64,000 nt of DNA from Cupriavidus taiwanensis LMG 19424 (GTDB lineage: Bacteria; Pseudomonadota; Gammaproteobacteria; Burkholderiales; Burkholderiaceae), in assembly GCF_000069785.1 (NCBI RefSeq), contig NC_010528.1, positions 2,927,501 to 2,991,500 on the forward strand, in the 5' to 3' direction. This document shows, piece after piece, positions 8,681-17,696 of the stretch. The notes beneath the pieces are model-generated. The model was not told the origin of the DNA. It saw nothing but the letters and a program-made list of their open reading frames with translations, and made no database searches. Position numbers and translations under genes: made by a program. Within the stretch, counting starts at the first letter, position 1. The number at the start of each line of letters is the position of its first letter.

Positions 8681-9420
8681 CGGCGGGCATGGCGCTGCGC
8701 CGCACCGACTGGAGCGGCATCGAAGGCGTGATCGTCGACCTGGACGGCACCATGGTCGATACGGCAGGCGACTTCCACGCCTCGATCAACGCCATGCTGC
8801 TGGCGCTGGGCCGCCAGCACCCGAACCTGGGACCGGTGGCGCCGATGTCCGGGCAGGAGATCGTCAGCTACGTCGGCAAGGGCTCGGAGAACCTGATCCG
8901 GCGCGTGCTCGACGCGCGCTTCTCGCCGCTGCATGCCAACAGCCTCTTTGCCGATGCCTACGCGCTCTACGACCGCGAGTACATCCGCATCAACGGGCAG
9001 TTCTCGCAGGTCTACCCGGGCGTGCGCGAAGGCCTGGCGGCAATGAAGGCGGCCGGGCTGCGGCTGGCGTGCGTGACCAACAAGCCCTACAGCTTTACCG
9101 AGCCGCTGCTGGCCAAGACCGGGCTGGCGGCGTATTTCGAGCTGGTCTACGGCGGCGACGCGTTCCAGCTGCGCAAGCCCGACCCGTTCCCGCTGCTCAA
9201 GGTGGCGGAAGCGTTCCGGCTCGATCCGTCGGCGATGGCCGCCCTCGGCGACTCGGAAAACGACGCCCAGGCGGCGCGCGCGGCGGGCATGGGCGTGCTG
9301 CTGGTGCCCTATGGCTACAACCATGGCAATCCTGTACAAGCCGTCGAGGCCGATGGTATAGTCGACACCATTGCCCACGCCGCAGCGCTGTTTGCGGCAC
9401 ACCGGGCAGGTCATCGCTGA
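8677..9420 (+). CDS. gph: Phosphoglycolate phosphatase
   Basis: This 247-residue HAD-superfamily phosphatase removes the phosphate of 2-phosphoglycolate, a product of RuBisCO oxygenation and of DNA 3'-end repair. Motif I is VDLDGTMVD (nucleophile D21, acid D23), motif II is CVTNKP, and motif III/IV is KPDPFPLL with [17 protein letters not shown]. The alpha-helical cap lies between motifs I and II. It starts within the rpe stop codon. A candidate trp promoter lies inside its 3' end. A short hairpin follows the stop codon. Confidence 0.93.
   Translation: MTAGMALRRTDWSGIEGVIVDLDGTMVDTAGDFHASINAMLLALGRQHPNLGPVAPMSGQEIVSYVGKGSENLIRRVLDARFSPLHANSLFADAYALYDREYIRINGQFSQVYPGVREGLAAMKAAGLRLACVTNKPYSFTEPLLAKTGLAAYFELVYGGDAFQLRKPDPFPLLKVAEAFRLDPSAMAALGDSENDAQAARAAGMGVLLVPYGYNHGNPVQAVEADGIVDTIAHAAALFAAHRAGHR
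9333..9362 (+). promoter_or_regulatory. Candidate sigma-70 promoter for the trp leader
   Basis: Inside the 3' end of gph, TGTACA (9333-9338) and TATAGT (9357-9362) are separated by 18 bases, about 100 bases before the Trp leader peptide. The match to consensus is 4/6 and 5/6. Placement fits a trp promoter, but this is read by eye. Confidence 0.35.
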
Positions 9421-9440
9421 GGCCGGTTCCGAGACCGGCC
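9421..9440 (+). terminator. Hairpin immediately after gph
   Basis: GGCCGGT and ACCGGCC form a perfect 7-bp stem with a 6-base loop directly after the gph stop codon. There is no T-run. It may end or protect the rpe-gph transcript. Confidence 0.35.
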
Positions 9441-9464
9441 GCGACTGAAATCCCTGAACATTCA

Positions 9465-9551
9465 ATGTTTCTCAACCGCAAACGCATCTCTTCTGGCAGT
9501 GATCGGCAGGCCTGGCCCTGGCGTCGCTGGCGCGCCTCCCAACAGGCGTAA
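9465..9551 (+). CDS. trpL: trp operon leader peptide
   Basis: The ORF encodes 28 residues, MFLNRKRISSGSDRQAWPWR and so on, and ends 306 bases before trpE. Three Trp codons fall within six residues (W17, W19, W22, in AWPWRRW), far above chance. This is the expected design of an attenuator leader peptide: ribosomes stall at the Trp codons when charged tRNA-Trp is scarce. Several mutually exclusive hairpins follow downstream. I saw no strong ribosome site; the start is supported by the in-frame Trp cluster. Confidence 0.8.
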   Translation: MFLNRKRISSGSDRQAWPWRRWRASQQA

Positions 9552-9857
9552 AGTGCGTTCGCGAGTCTGCTGACACGCCTTCGATCCGAAGGCGTCGCCA
9601 CATCCGGCCCAGGCGACCAGCCATGCCGGGCATCACCACCCAAACCCGCCGAGCCGGCGTAGCCTTGTTTCTCTGCTACGTTTAGCTCAAGAATGCGCCG
9701 CGCGCCCTCTTTCCGGCCGTGTGCAGCCTTGTCCGCAAGCTTGCTGCACCACGGTCCGCAACCGGGGCGGGATTCCCATACGCTCCAGCCAACTCTGCCG
9801 ACATCCGGCACCGCGCCTGACCATCGCTCGCGGCGCGGGCCGAACAAGAGGACCGAC
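9552..9857 (+). promoter_or_regulatory. trp attenuator leader RNA
   Basis: This 306-base region between the leader peptide and trpE holds no other gene. A first hairpin inside the end of the leader ORF is CGCCT/AGGCG (9533-9548). A 9-bp stem with a 3-base loop, ACGCCTTCG/CGAAGGCGT, spans 9575-9595. Its 3' arm overlaps the 5' arm of GTCGCC/GGCGAC (9594-9617), so the two are alternatives. A later 6-bp stem, CGTAGC/GCTACG (9658-9680), is followed by TTTAGCTC and is the likeliest terminator, although weak. Together with the Trp-rich leader this supports attenuation of trpEGDC; which pairings are used needs RNA folding. Confidence 0.65.
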
Positions 9858-11375
9858 ATGACCGAACTGGAATTCAAATCGCTGGCCGACCAGGGCTACA
9901 ACCGCATCCCGCTGATCGCCGAGGCCTTTGCCGACCTGGAAACGCCGCTGTCGCTGTACCTGAAGCTGGCCCAGTCGCAGACGCGCGGGGTCAACACTTT
10001 CCTGCTGGAATCGGTGGTCGGCGGCGAGCGCTTCGGCCGCTATTCCTTCATCGGCCTGCATGCGCGCACGCTGCTGCGCGCCTACGGCAACCGCACCGAA
10101 GTGGTGACCGACGGCAAGGTGGCGGAAACCCACGAAGGCAATCCCCTCGATTTCATCGCCGAGTTCGAGAGCCGCTTCAAGGTGGCGCTGCGCCCCGGCC
10201 TGCCGCGCTTCTGCGGCGGCCTGGCCGGCTACTTCGGCTACGACGCGGTGCGCTATATCGAGAAGAAGCTCGCCAATACGCAGAAGCCCGACGACCTGAA
10301 CCTGCCCGACATCCAGCTGCTGCTGTGCGAAGAGCTGGCGGTGATCGACAACCTGTCGGGCAAGCTCTACCTGATCGTCTACGCCGACCCGACCACGCCG
10401 GAAGCCTATTCCCGCGCGCGCCAGCGCCTGCGCGAGCTGCGCATGAAGCTGCGCCAGCCGGTCGACGTGCCGGTGACCAGCCCGTCGGTGCAGACCGAGG
10501 TCTACCGCGAATTCGCCAAGGCCGACTACCTGGCCGCCGTGCACAAGGCCAAGGAGTACATCATGGCCGGCGACATGATGCAGGTGCAGATCGGCCAGCG
10601 CCTGGTCAAGCCGTACCGCGACGCGCCGCTGTCGCTGTACCGCGCGCTGCGCTCGCTGAATCCGTCGCCGTACATGTACTTCTACAACTTCGGCGATTTC
10701 CAGGTGGTGGGCGCGTCGCCGGAAATCCTGGTGCGCCAGGAGGAGCGCAAGGTCGGCACCAATGGTGACACCCGCAGCGAACACATCGTCACCATCCGCC
10801 CGCTGGCCGGCACCCGCCCACGCGGCAATACACCGGAAAAAGACGCCCAGCTTGCCACTGAGCTGCTCAACGATCCCAAGGAGATCGCCGAGCATGTGAT
10901 GCTGATCGACCTGGCGCGCAACGATATCGGCCGCATCGCCGAGACCGGCTCGGTCAAGGTCACCGACAAGATGGTGATCGAGAAATACTCGCATGTGCAG
11001 CATATCGTCAGCTCGGTCGAAGGCACGCTGCGCGAGGGCATGAGCAACCTCGACGTGCTGCGCGCGACCTTCCCGGCCGGCACGCTGTCGGGCGCGCCCA
11101 AGGTCCACGCGATGGAAATCATCGACGAACTCGAGCCGCGCAAGCGCGGCATCTATGGCGGCGCGGTGGGCTACCTGTCGTTCGGCGGCGAGATGGACCT
11201 GGCCATCGCCATCCGCACCGGCATCGTCAAGGACGGCAATCTCTACGTGCAGGCAGCCGCCGGCATCGTTGCCGATTCGGATCCCGAAGCCGAATGGAGG
11301 GAAACCGAGGCCAAGGCGCGCGCCGTGATTCGCGCCGCCGAGCAGGTCCAGGATGGCCTGGACTCCGACATCTGA
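9858..11375 (+). CDS. trpE: Anthranilate synthase component I
   Basis: This 505-residue chorismate-utilising enzyme makes anthranilate from chorismate using ammonia delivered by TrpG. The ATG at 9858 starts [20 protein letters not shown]. The feedback-binding LLES motif appears as FLLESV (about residue 52). The catalytic domain carries [40 protein letters not shown] and [16 protein letters not shown]. It is the first structural gene of trpE-trpG-trpD-trpC, behind the attenuator. Tryptophan feedback inhibition is expected from the family. Confidence 0.97.
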   Translation: MTELEFKSLADQGYNRIPLIAEAFADLETPLSLYLKLAQSQTRGVNTFLLESVVGGERFGRYSFIGLHARTLLRAYGNRTEVVTDGKVAETHEGNPLDFIAEFESRFKVALRPGLPRFCGGLAGYFGYDAVRYIEKKLANTQKPDDLNLPDIQLLLCEELAVIDNLSGKLYLIVYADPTTPEAYSRARQRLRELRMKLRQPVDVPVTSPSVQTEVYREFAKADYLAAVHKAKEYIMAGDMMQVQIGQRLVKPYRDAPLSLYRALRSLNPSPYMYFYNFGDFQVVGASPEILVRQEERKVGTNGDTRSEHIVTIRPLAGTRPRGNTPEKDAQLATELLNDPKEIAEHVMLIDLARNDIGRIAETGSVKVTDKMVIEKYSHVQHIVSSVEGTLREGMSNLDVLRATFPAGTLSGAPKVHAMEIIDELEPRKRGIYGGAVGYLSFGGEMDLAIAIRTGIVKDGNLYVQAAAGIVADSDPEAEWRETEAKARAVIRAAEQVQDGLDSDI

Positions 11376-11395
11376 GAGAACAGGAGACAGACGCC

Positions 11396-11965
<570 letters not shown>

Positions 11966-12027
11966 GACTGCTCGATTCCGCACCTTCCAGCCCGCACCAC
12001 GCCATCCAGACTGTCAACGAGAACGCC

Positions 12028-13056
12028 ATGATCACGCCGCAAGAAGCCCTGACGCGCTGCATCGAGCACCGCGAAATCTTCCATGACGAGATGCTGCACC
12101 TGATGCGGCAGATCATGCAGGCGCAGATCTCGCCGGTGATGGCCGCCGCGATCCTGACCGGTCTGCGCGTCAAGAAGGAAACCATCGGCGAGATCTCCGC
12201 CGCCGCGCAGGTGATGCGCGAGTTCGCCAACAAGGTGGCGGTGAAGGACCGCGAGAACTTCGTCGATATCGTCGGCACCGGCGGCGATGGCTCGCACACG
12301 TTCAATATCTCGACCGCGTCGATGTTCGTCGCCGCCGCCGCGGGCGCGAAGATCGCCAAGCACGGCAACCGCGGCGTCAGCTCCAAGTCCGGCAGCGCCG
12401 ACGTGCTGGAGGCGCTGGGCGTGAACATCATGCTGACCCCCGAGCAGGTCGGCCAGTGCATCGAAGAAACCGGCATCGGCTTCATGTTTGCGCCCACGCA
12501 CCACCCGGCGATGAAGAACGTCGCGCCGATCCGCAAGGAAATGGGTGTGCGGACCATCTTCAATATCCTGGGGCCGCTGACCAACCCGGCCGATGCGCCC
12601 AACATCCTGATGGGCGTGTTCCACCCCGACCTGGTCGGCATCCAGGTGCGGGTGATGCAGCGCCTGGGCGCGCAGCACGCCATCGTGGTGTACGGCAAGG
12701 ACGGCATGGACGAGGTCTCGCTCGGCGCCGCCACGCTGGTGGGCGAACTGAAGGACGGCGAAGTGCGCGAGTACGAGATCCATCCCGAGGACTTCGGCCT
12801 GTCGATGATTTCCAACCGCGGCCTCAAGGTTGCCGACGCTGCCGAATCGAAGGAAATGCTGCTCGAGGCGCTATCGAACGCGCCGGGCACGCCGCGCGAG
12901 ATCGTGTCGCTGAACGCCGGCACCGCGCTGTACGCCGCCAACGTGGCGGACTCGGTCGAAGACGGCATCCGCCGCGCGCGCGAGGCCATCGCCAGCGGCG
13001 CGGCACGGCAGAAGCTCGACGCCTTCGTGCGGGCCACGCAGCAGTTCAAGGCCTGA
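12028..13056 (+). CDS. trpD: Anthranilate phosphoribosyltransferase
   Basis: This 342-residue enzyme transfers phosphoribosyl from PRPP to anthranilate. The PRPP site is [16 protein letters not shown], followed by [21 protein letters not shown] and then the anthranilate-side [20 protein letters not shown]. The start given, [20 protein letters not shown], matches the family. An in-frame ATG at 11962, overlapping the trpG stop, would add 22 residues without family similarity. It lies 62 bases after trpG. Confidence 0.96.
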   Translation: MITPQEALTRCIEHREIFHDEMLHLMRQIMQAQISPVMAAAILTGLRVKKETIGEISAAAQVMREFANKVAVKDRENFVDIVGTGGDGSHTFNISTASMFVAAAAGAKIAKHGNRGVSSKSGSADVLEALGVNIMLTPEQVGQCIEETGIGFMFAPTHHPAMKNVAPIRKEMGVRTIFNILGPLTNPADAPNILMGVFHPDLVGIQVRVMQRLGAQHAIVVYGKDGMDEVSLGAATLVGELKDGEVREYEIHPEDFGLSMISNRGLKVADAAESKEMLLEALSNAPGTPREIVSLNAGTALYAANVADSVEDGIRRAREAIASGAARQKLDAFVRATQQFKA

Positions 13057-13082
13057 TCCCTTTATTTCCGCCAGATAGCCGC

Positions 13083-13886
13083 ATGTCCGACATCCTGCAA
13101 AAGATCCTGGCCGTCAAGGCCGACGAAGTCGCCGCCGCGCGCAAGCGGCGCGACCTGCCCAGCCTGCGCGCCGAGGCCGAAAGCCTGCGCAGCGAGGCCG
13201 GCCTCGCGCCGCGCGGCTTCGAGCGCGCGCTGCGCGACAAGATCGCGGCCGGCCACGCCGCGGTGATCGCCGAGATCAAGAAGGCCTCGCCGTCCAAGGG
13301 CGTGCTGCGCGAGCAGTTCCTGCCCGAGGCCATCGCCGAGAGCTATGCCACGCATGGCGCGGCCTGCCTGTCGGTACTGACCGACGAGCACTTCTTCCAG
13401 GGCCACGCCGACTACCTGAAGCGCGCCCGCGGCGCCTGCCCGCTGCCGGCGCTGCGCAAGGACTTCATGGTCGACCTGTACCAGGTCTATGAAGCGCGCA
13501 CCTGGGGAGCCGACTGCATCCTGCTGATCGTCGCCGCGCTGGACCATGGCCTGATGGCGGAGCTGGAAGCGTGCGCGCTGGAACTCGGCATGGACGTGCT
13601 GGTGGAAGTGCACGGCGACGATGAGCTGGAAGCCGCGCTGCGGCTGAAGACGCCGCTGCTGGGCGTAAACAACCGCAACCTGCGCACCTTCGAGGTGTCG
13701 CTGGACAACACGCTGGACCTGCTGCCGCATATTCCGGCCGACAAGCTGGTGGTGACCGAATCGGGCATCCTCGCGCCGGCGGACGTGAAGCGCATGCGCG
13801 ATGCCAATGTGCACGCGTTCCTGGTGGGCGAGGCCTTCATGCGGGCGAAGGAACCCGGGGTGGAGCTGGCGCGGTTGTTTGGTTGA
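13083..13886 (+). CDS. trpC: Indole-3-glycerol phosphate synthase
   Basis: This 267-residue TIM-barrel enzyme closes the pyrrole ring by decarboxylating CdRP. It shows the signature [18 protein letters not shown] with the catalytic lysine, then [30 protein letters not shown] and VTESGI. It is the monofunctional form, not fused to TrpF. It lies 26 bases after trpD and ends the trp unit in this window; trpF, trpB and trpA are elsewhere, as in many betaproteobacteria. Confidence 0.96.
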   Translation: MSDILQKILAVKADEVAAARKRRDLPSLRAEAESLRSEAGLAPRGFERALRDKIAAGHAAVIAEIKKASPSKGVLREQFLPEAIAESYATHGAACLSVLTDEHFFQGHADYLKRARGACPLPALRKDFMVDLYQVYEARTWGADCILLIVAALDHGLMAELEACALELGMDVLVEVHGDDELEAALRLKTPLLGVNNRNLRTFEVSLDNTLDLLPHIPADKLVVTESGILAPADVKRMRDANVHAFLVGEAFMRAKEPGVELARLFG

Positions 13887-13897
13887 TTTCCTCCCCC

Positions 13898-14527
13898 ATG
13901 CCCCAGGAAATCGAACTCAAACTCGCCGTCCCCGACGCCGCGCTGGCCCCGCTGGCCGCGTGGCTCGACGCCAACGGCCAGCCGCAAGGCAAAGGCACGC
14001 TGCTCAACGTCTACCTCGACACACCCGAGCGTCACCTGGCCCGGGCGCGCGCCGCGCTGCGCCTGCGCCGCAAGGGCGAGCAGTGGCTGCAGACGCTGAA
14101 GACCGCCGGCAGCAGCCAGGGCGGCCTGGCCACGCGGCATGAGTGGGAGACCGCCATCGCCGGCGAGGCCATCGAGCTGCACAGCTTTCCCGCAGAGGCG
14201 CAAGCCGTTCTGGCGCCGCTGATCGGCAGCCTGGCGCCGGTATTCCGCACCGACTTCATCCGCCGCACCTGGATCGTCACGCAGGACGGCGCGCGCATCG
14301 AAGCCGCGCTCGACACCGGCACCATCAGCGCGCCAAGTAGTGCCGCGCAGGAGCGCATCCAGGAACTCGAGCTGGAATGGCTCGATGGCGACGCCGCGCA
14401 CGCCGCGGATGCGCTGCGTGCCTTCGCCGCACGGCTTGCCGCCGTGGCTGCGCTGGCGCCGTCGGACCTGAGCAAGGCCGCGCGCGGCTACCGCCTGGCG
14501 GGAATCGCCGAGGGCAAGGCGTCATAA
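13898..14527 (+). CDS. CYTH-domain protein (tripolyphosphatase-like)
   Basis: The product is 209 residues and starts with the CYTH hallmark ExExK (E4, E6, K8 in [11 protein letters not shown]). Further basic residues of the triphosphate tunnel are in [16 protein letters not shown]. The family hydrolyses inorganic tripolyphosphate or acts as class IV adenylate cyclase. The absence of a CHAD domain and the short length favour a stand-alone triphosphatase. The ATG at 13898 is preferred to a TTG at 13883. The gene starts 11 bases after trpC and may be read through from it. Confidence 0.85.
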   Translation: MPQEIELKLAVPDAALAPLAAWLDANGQPQGKGTLLNVYLDTPERHLARARAALRLRRKGEQWLQTLKTAGSSQGGLATRHEWETAIAGEAIELHSFPAEAQAVLAPLIGSLAPVFRTDFIRRTWIVTQDGARIEAALDTGTISAPSSAAQERIQELELEWLDGDAAHAADALRAFAARLAAVAALAPSDLSKAARGYRLAGIAEGKAS

Positions 14528-14556
14528 TCGCGGTTTTCCCGCCGCGCATTTACCGC

Positions 14557-15330
14557 ATGCAAGCCGATCTATTTGCCGAGGCGCCACGCGCCCCCGGCGA
14601 ACCCTCCCCCGCCGCCAGCCTGCAAGCCCAGGCCGACGCCCTGCCCGCCGCCTGGCGCGCCTTGCTCGAGCCCTGCATCGCCGTTCCGGCGTGGCGCGAG
14701 TTGGCCGCCTTTGTCGACGGCGAGCGCGCCGCCGGCAAGCCCGTGTTCCCGCACCATGTCTTCCACGCGCTGCACCTGACGCCGCCCGACGCGGTCAAGG
14801 TGGTGATCCTGGGCCAGGACCCCTACCACGGCACCGGCACGGTCGGCGGGGTGGAGCTGCCGCAGGCGCACGGGCTCGCCTTCTCGGTGCCCGAAGGCAT
14901 CAAGGTGCCGCCCAGCCTGCGCAACATCTTCAAGGAAATCGCCGCGGAATTCGGCGCCGACGGCAACTGCCCGCCGCGCACTTCCGGCAACCTGGAAGGT
15001 TGGGCGCGCCAGGGCGTGCTGCTGCTCAACACCGTGCTGACCGTCGAGCAGGGCCAGGCCGCCAGCCATGCGCGGCGCGGCTGGGAAGCGGTCACCGATT
15101 GCCTGATCCAGCACCTCGCCGCAAGCCGGCCGAACCTGGTGTTCATGCTGTGGGGCAGCCATGCCCAGGCCAAGAAGCCGCTGCTGGGCGCGGGCCACTG
15201 CGTGCTGAAAGCGCCGCACCCGTCGCCGTTGTCGGCGCACCGGGGCTTCCTCGGCTGCGGCCACTTCCGCGAGGCCAACCGCTGGCTGCAGGCCCACGGC
15301 CGCACGCCGGTCGACTGGACCGCCGCCTAG
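14557..15330 (+). CDS. ung: Uracil-DNA glycosylase
   Basis: This 257-residue family 1 enzyme removes uracil from DNA. The catalytic water-activating motif is [11 protein letters not shown] (D88), and the C-terminal histidine motif is [13 protein letters not shown]. Uracil-stacking and binding residues are in GLAFSVP and [10 protein letters not shown] roughly ten-residue insertion, [10 protein letters not shown], sits between GQDPYHG and QAHGLAF, where the E. coli enzyme has only a short PG linker. The N-terminus is Ala/Pro-rich. It lies 29 bases after the CYTH gene. Confidence 0.95.
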   Translation: MQADLFAEAPRAPGEPSPAASLQAQADALPAAWRALLEPCIAVPAWRELAAFVDGERAAGKPVFPHHVFHALHLTPPDAVKVVILGQDPYHGTGTVGGVELPQAHGLAFSVPEGIKVPPSLRNIFKEIAAEFGADGNCPPRTSGNLEGWARQGVLLLNTVLTVEQGQAASHARRGWEAVTDCLIQHLAASRPNLVFMLWGSHAQAKKPLLGAGHCVLKAPHPSPLSAHRGFLGCGHFREANRWLQAHGRTPVDWTAA

Positions 15331-15342
15331 CAGGCCGCGCCG

Positions 15343-15621
15343 CTAGACCGTCGGCCGGAGTTCGAAGCCGGCGAACTCACCGTCTCCGCGCCCGACCTCG
15401 ACAAACGTCACCTGCGCCGCCGGCGGGCCGGTCTCCATCCACGCCTGCAGCGCTTCCAGCTGCCTGACCGTGCCATGCGCCATCACCTCGACCGTGCCGT
15501 CGGCCCGGTTGCGCACCCAGCCGCCCAGGCCGAGATCATCCGCCGCGTCGGCGCAGGCGGCGCGATAGCCCACGCCCTGCACGCGCCCATGCGCGACCAG
15601 GCGCCAGGTTGCCTTGTTCAT
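15343..15621 (-). CDS. acyP: Acylphosphatase
   Basis: This 92-residue enzyme hydrolyses acyl phosphates such as acetyl or carbamoyl phosphate. The phosphate loop is HGRVQGVGYR (catalytic arginine R20), and the catalytic asparagine is in GWVRNRADGTVEV (N38). The ATG at 15621 gives the usual length; the upstream in-frame extension crosses a palindrome and is spurious. It is convergent with ung. Confidence 0.94.
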   Translation of the reverse strand: MNKATWRLVAHGRVQGVGYRAACADAADDLGLGGWVRNRADGTVEVMAHGTVRQLEALQAWMETGPPAAQVTFVEVGRGDGEFAGFELRPTV

Positions 15622-15637
15622 GGCCGTTTTCCCGTGA

Positions 15638-15656
15638 GCGCACGCGACGCGTGCGC
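15638..15656. repeat. Inverted repeat just upstream of acyP
   Basis: GCGCACGCG and CGCGTGCGC flank a single central base, a nearly perfect 19-bp palindrome 17 bases upstream of the acyP start codon. It could act as an operator or as an mRNA hairpin limiting translation. It may also be chance in high-GC sequence. Confidence 0.35.
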
Positions 15657-15766
15657 GTTCTGTCATCGACACCAAGTAAACTAGACCGCCATGCCGGGCG
15701 TTACAAAGGGTGCGCGCTGCACGGGGTGAAGCCGGCGGCATACGCCAATAAGCTCAGCTCACCACG

Positions 15767-15848
15767 GTCGTTCCCGCGCAGGCGGGAACCCAGTGACTTT
15801 GTCCCCGGGGCATGAAAGACGCTGGATTCCCGCCTACGCGGGAATGAC
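15767..15848. repeat. Pair of REP/dRS3-like palindromes in inverted orientation
   Basis: Two copies of a TTCCCGC...GCGGGAA palindrome (15767-15793 and 15822-15848) face each other across a 28-base spacer; the outer ends read GTCGTTCCCGCG and CGCGGGAATGAC. GTCATTCCCGCG-type elements are widespread extragenic palindromes in proteobacteria. They lie in the 305-base gap between divergent acyP and the ABC permease gene. The rest of that gap shows no gene. Confidence 0.7.
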
Positions 15849-15926
15849 AGTAGCCATGGATTGGCGAACTGAACCCGGGCAGGCCACAAGCACGCCCTTT
15901 CGCTCGAATCCACCCGAGAAGCGTCC

Positions 15927-17681
15927 ATGATGCCACCCGCCGACCGCAACGCGGCCCAGCCCGCTCCGGGCTTTGACAGCCAGCTGCTGCGCGCCCCGCC
16001 CAACCGCTTCGACCTGGCGCTGCTGCCGATCATCCTTGCGGTGATCGTGATGATCGCGTTCGCCGCGCAGCAGATGAATGTCCCGTTCCGCCCCGACCAG
16101 CCGCTGGCGGTGCATCTGGACGTGGCCTACCTGCCCTACTACCTGATGCGCACCAGCGTGCGCATGCTGGCCGCGCTGGCGGCGTCGCTGCTGTTCTCGC
16201 TGGCCTTCGCCGCGCTGGCGTCCAAGAGCCGCAGCGCGGAAAAGGTGCTCGTGCCCGCGCTCGACATCCTGCAGTCGATCCCGGTGCTGGGCTTCCTGTC
16301 GATCACCGTGACCGGGTTCATCGCCCTGTTTCCGGGCAACCTGGCGGGCGTGGAGTGCGCGGCGATCTTTGCCATCTTCACCTCGCAAGCCTGGAACATG
16401 GCGTTCAGCCTGTACCAGTCGTTCCGCACCATCCCGGGCGACTTGCTGGAGGCCGCGGCGATGTTCCGGCTGTCGCCGTGGCAGCGCTTCTGGCGGCTGG
16501 AAGTGCCGTACGCCATGCCGGGGCTGCTGTGGAACATGATGATGTCGATGTCCGGCGGCTGGTTCTTCGTGGTCGCGTCCGAGGCGATCTCGGTATCGGG
16601 CCACGATATCCGGCTGCCCGGCATCGGCTCCTATATCGCGCTGGCGATCCAGCAACAGGACCTGGCCGCGATCGGCTGGGCCATCGTGGCAATGCTGGCG
16701 GGCATCCTGCTGTACGACCAGTTGCTGTTCCGCCCGCTGGTGGCCTGGGCCGACCGCTTCCGCTTCGAGACCCTGGCGCAGGACAAGCTGCCGCAGTCGT
16801 GGCTGCTGGACCTGCTGCGGCGCTCGGCGTGGGCAGGGGCTTTGCTGGCGCAGGCCGCGGCGCTGGGCTCGCGCACGCTGGCGTGGGGCGCGCGCGGGCG
16901 TGCGCCGGCGCCGGCCAGGCCGATCGATCCGCGCCGCGCGCGATGGCTGGGCCGTGCGCGCGATACGGCGATCGTGCTGGTCGCGCTGGCCGCGCTGCTG
17001 CGCGTGGGCTATTTCGTCCACAGCGAGGTGGGCTGGTCCGAAGTGGTCCATGTGCTGTGGCTGGGCACGCTGACCATGGTGCGGGTGATCGTGCTGATCG
17101 CGCTTGCGGCGCTGGTGTGGGTGCCGATCGGCATCCGCATCGGCCTGAACCCGGACCTGGCGCGCATCGCGCAACCCGTCGCCCAGTTCCTGGCCGCGTT
17201 CCCGGCCAACCTGATGTTCCCGCTGGCGGTAATGCTGATCGCGCGCTTCGGGCTGAATCCCGAGATCTGGCTAAGCCCGCTGCTGATCTTCGGCACCCAG
17301 TGGTACATCCTGTTCAACGTGATCGCGGGGGCGTCGGGCATCCCCACGGAACTGAGGCTTGCCGCGCGCAACTTCGGCCTGCGCGGGTGGCTGTTGTGGA
17401 AGCGCTTCCTGATTCCGGCGGTGTTCCCCAGCCTGCTGACCGGCCTGGTGACTGCAGCGGGCGGCTCGTGGAACGCCAGCATCGTGTCTGAATACGTGAC
17501 CTGGGGCGACCGCACCATCGTCGCCACCGGCCTCGGCAGCTATATCGCCGAGACCACCGCGCGCGGCGACTTCCCCCGCATTGCGCTGGGCATCGTCGTG
17601 ATGGCGCTGTTCGTGGTCGGCTTCAACCGGCTGCTGTGGAACCGCCTGTACCAACTCGCGCAGGAGCGCACACGCTTGTAA
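15927..17681 (+). CDS. NitT/TauT-type ABC transporter, double permease
   Basis: The product has 584 residues, about twice the usual permease length, because two BPD-permease modules are joined. Each carries an EAA-type loop: DLLEAAAMFRLSPWQRFWRL in the first half and ELRLAARNFGLRGWLLWKRF in the second. About twelve hydrophobic helices are visible. A basic, Arg/Ala/Pro-rich linker joins the halves near residues 290-340. Such fused permeases occur in the nitrate/sulfonate/taurine-type family. The ATPase gene follows after 15 bases; no receptor gene is nearby, so the substrate is unknown. Confidence 0.88.
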   Translation: MMPPADRNAAQPAPGFDSQLLRAPPNRFDLALLPIILAVIVMIAFAAQQMNVPFRPDQPLAVHLDVAYLPYYLMRTSVRMLAALAASLLFSLAFAALASKSRSAEKVLVPALDILQSIPVLGFLSITVTGFIALFPGNLAGVECAAIFAIFTSQAWNMAFSLYQSFRTIPGDLLEAAAMFRLSPWQRFWRLEVPYAMPGLLWNMMMSMSGGWFFVVASEAISVSGHDIRLPGIGSYIALAIQQQDLAAIGWAIVAMLAGILLYDQLLFRPLVAWADRFRFETLAQDKLPQSWLLDLLRRSAWAGALLAQAAALGSRTLAWGARGRAPAPARPIDPRRARWLGRARDTAIVLVALAALLRVGYFVHSEVGWSEVVHVLWLGTLTMVRVIVLIALAALVWVPIGIRIGLNPDLARIAQPVAQFLAAFPANLMFPLAVMLIARFGLNPEIWLSPLLIFGTQWYILFNVIAGASGIPTELRLAARNFGLRGWLLWKRFLIPAVFPSLLTGLVTAAGGSWNASIVSEYVTWGDRTIVATGLGSYIAETTARGDFPRIALGIVVMALFVVGFNRLLWNRLYQLAQERTRL

Positions 17682-17696
17682 GGCACCAAGGCAACG

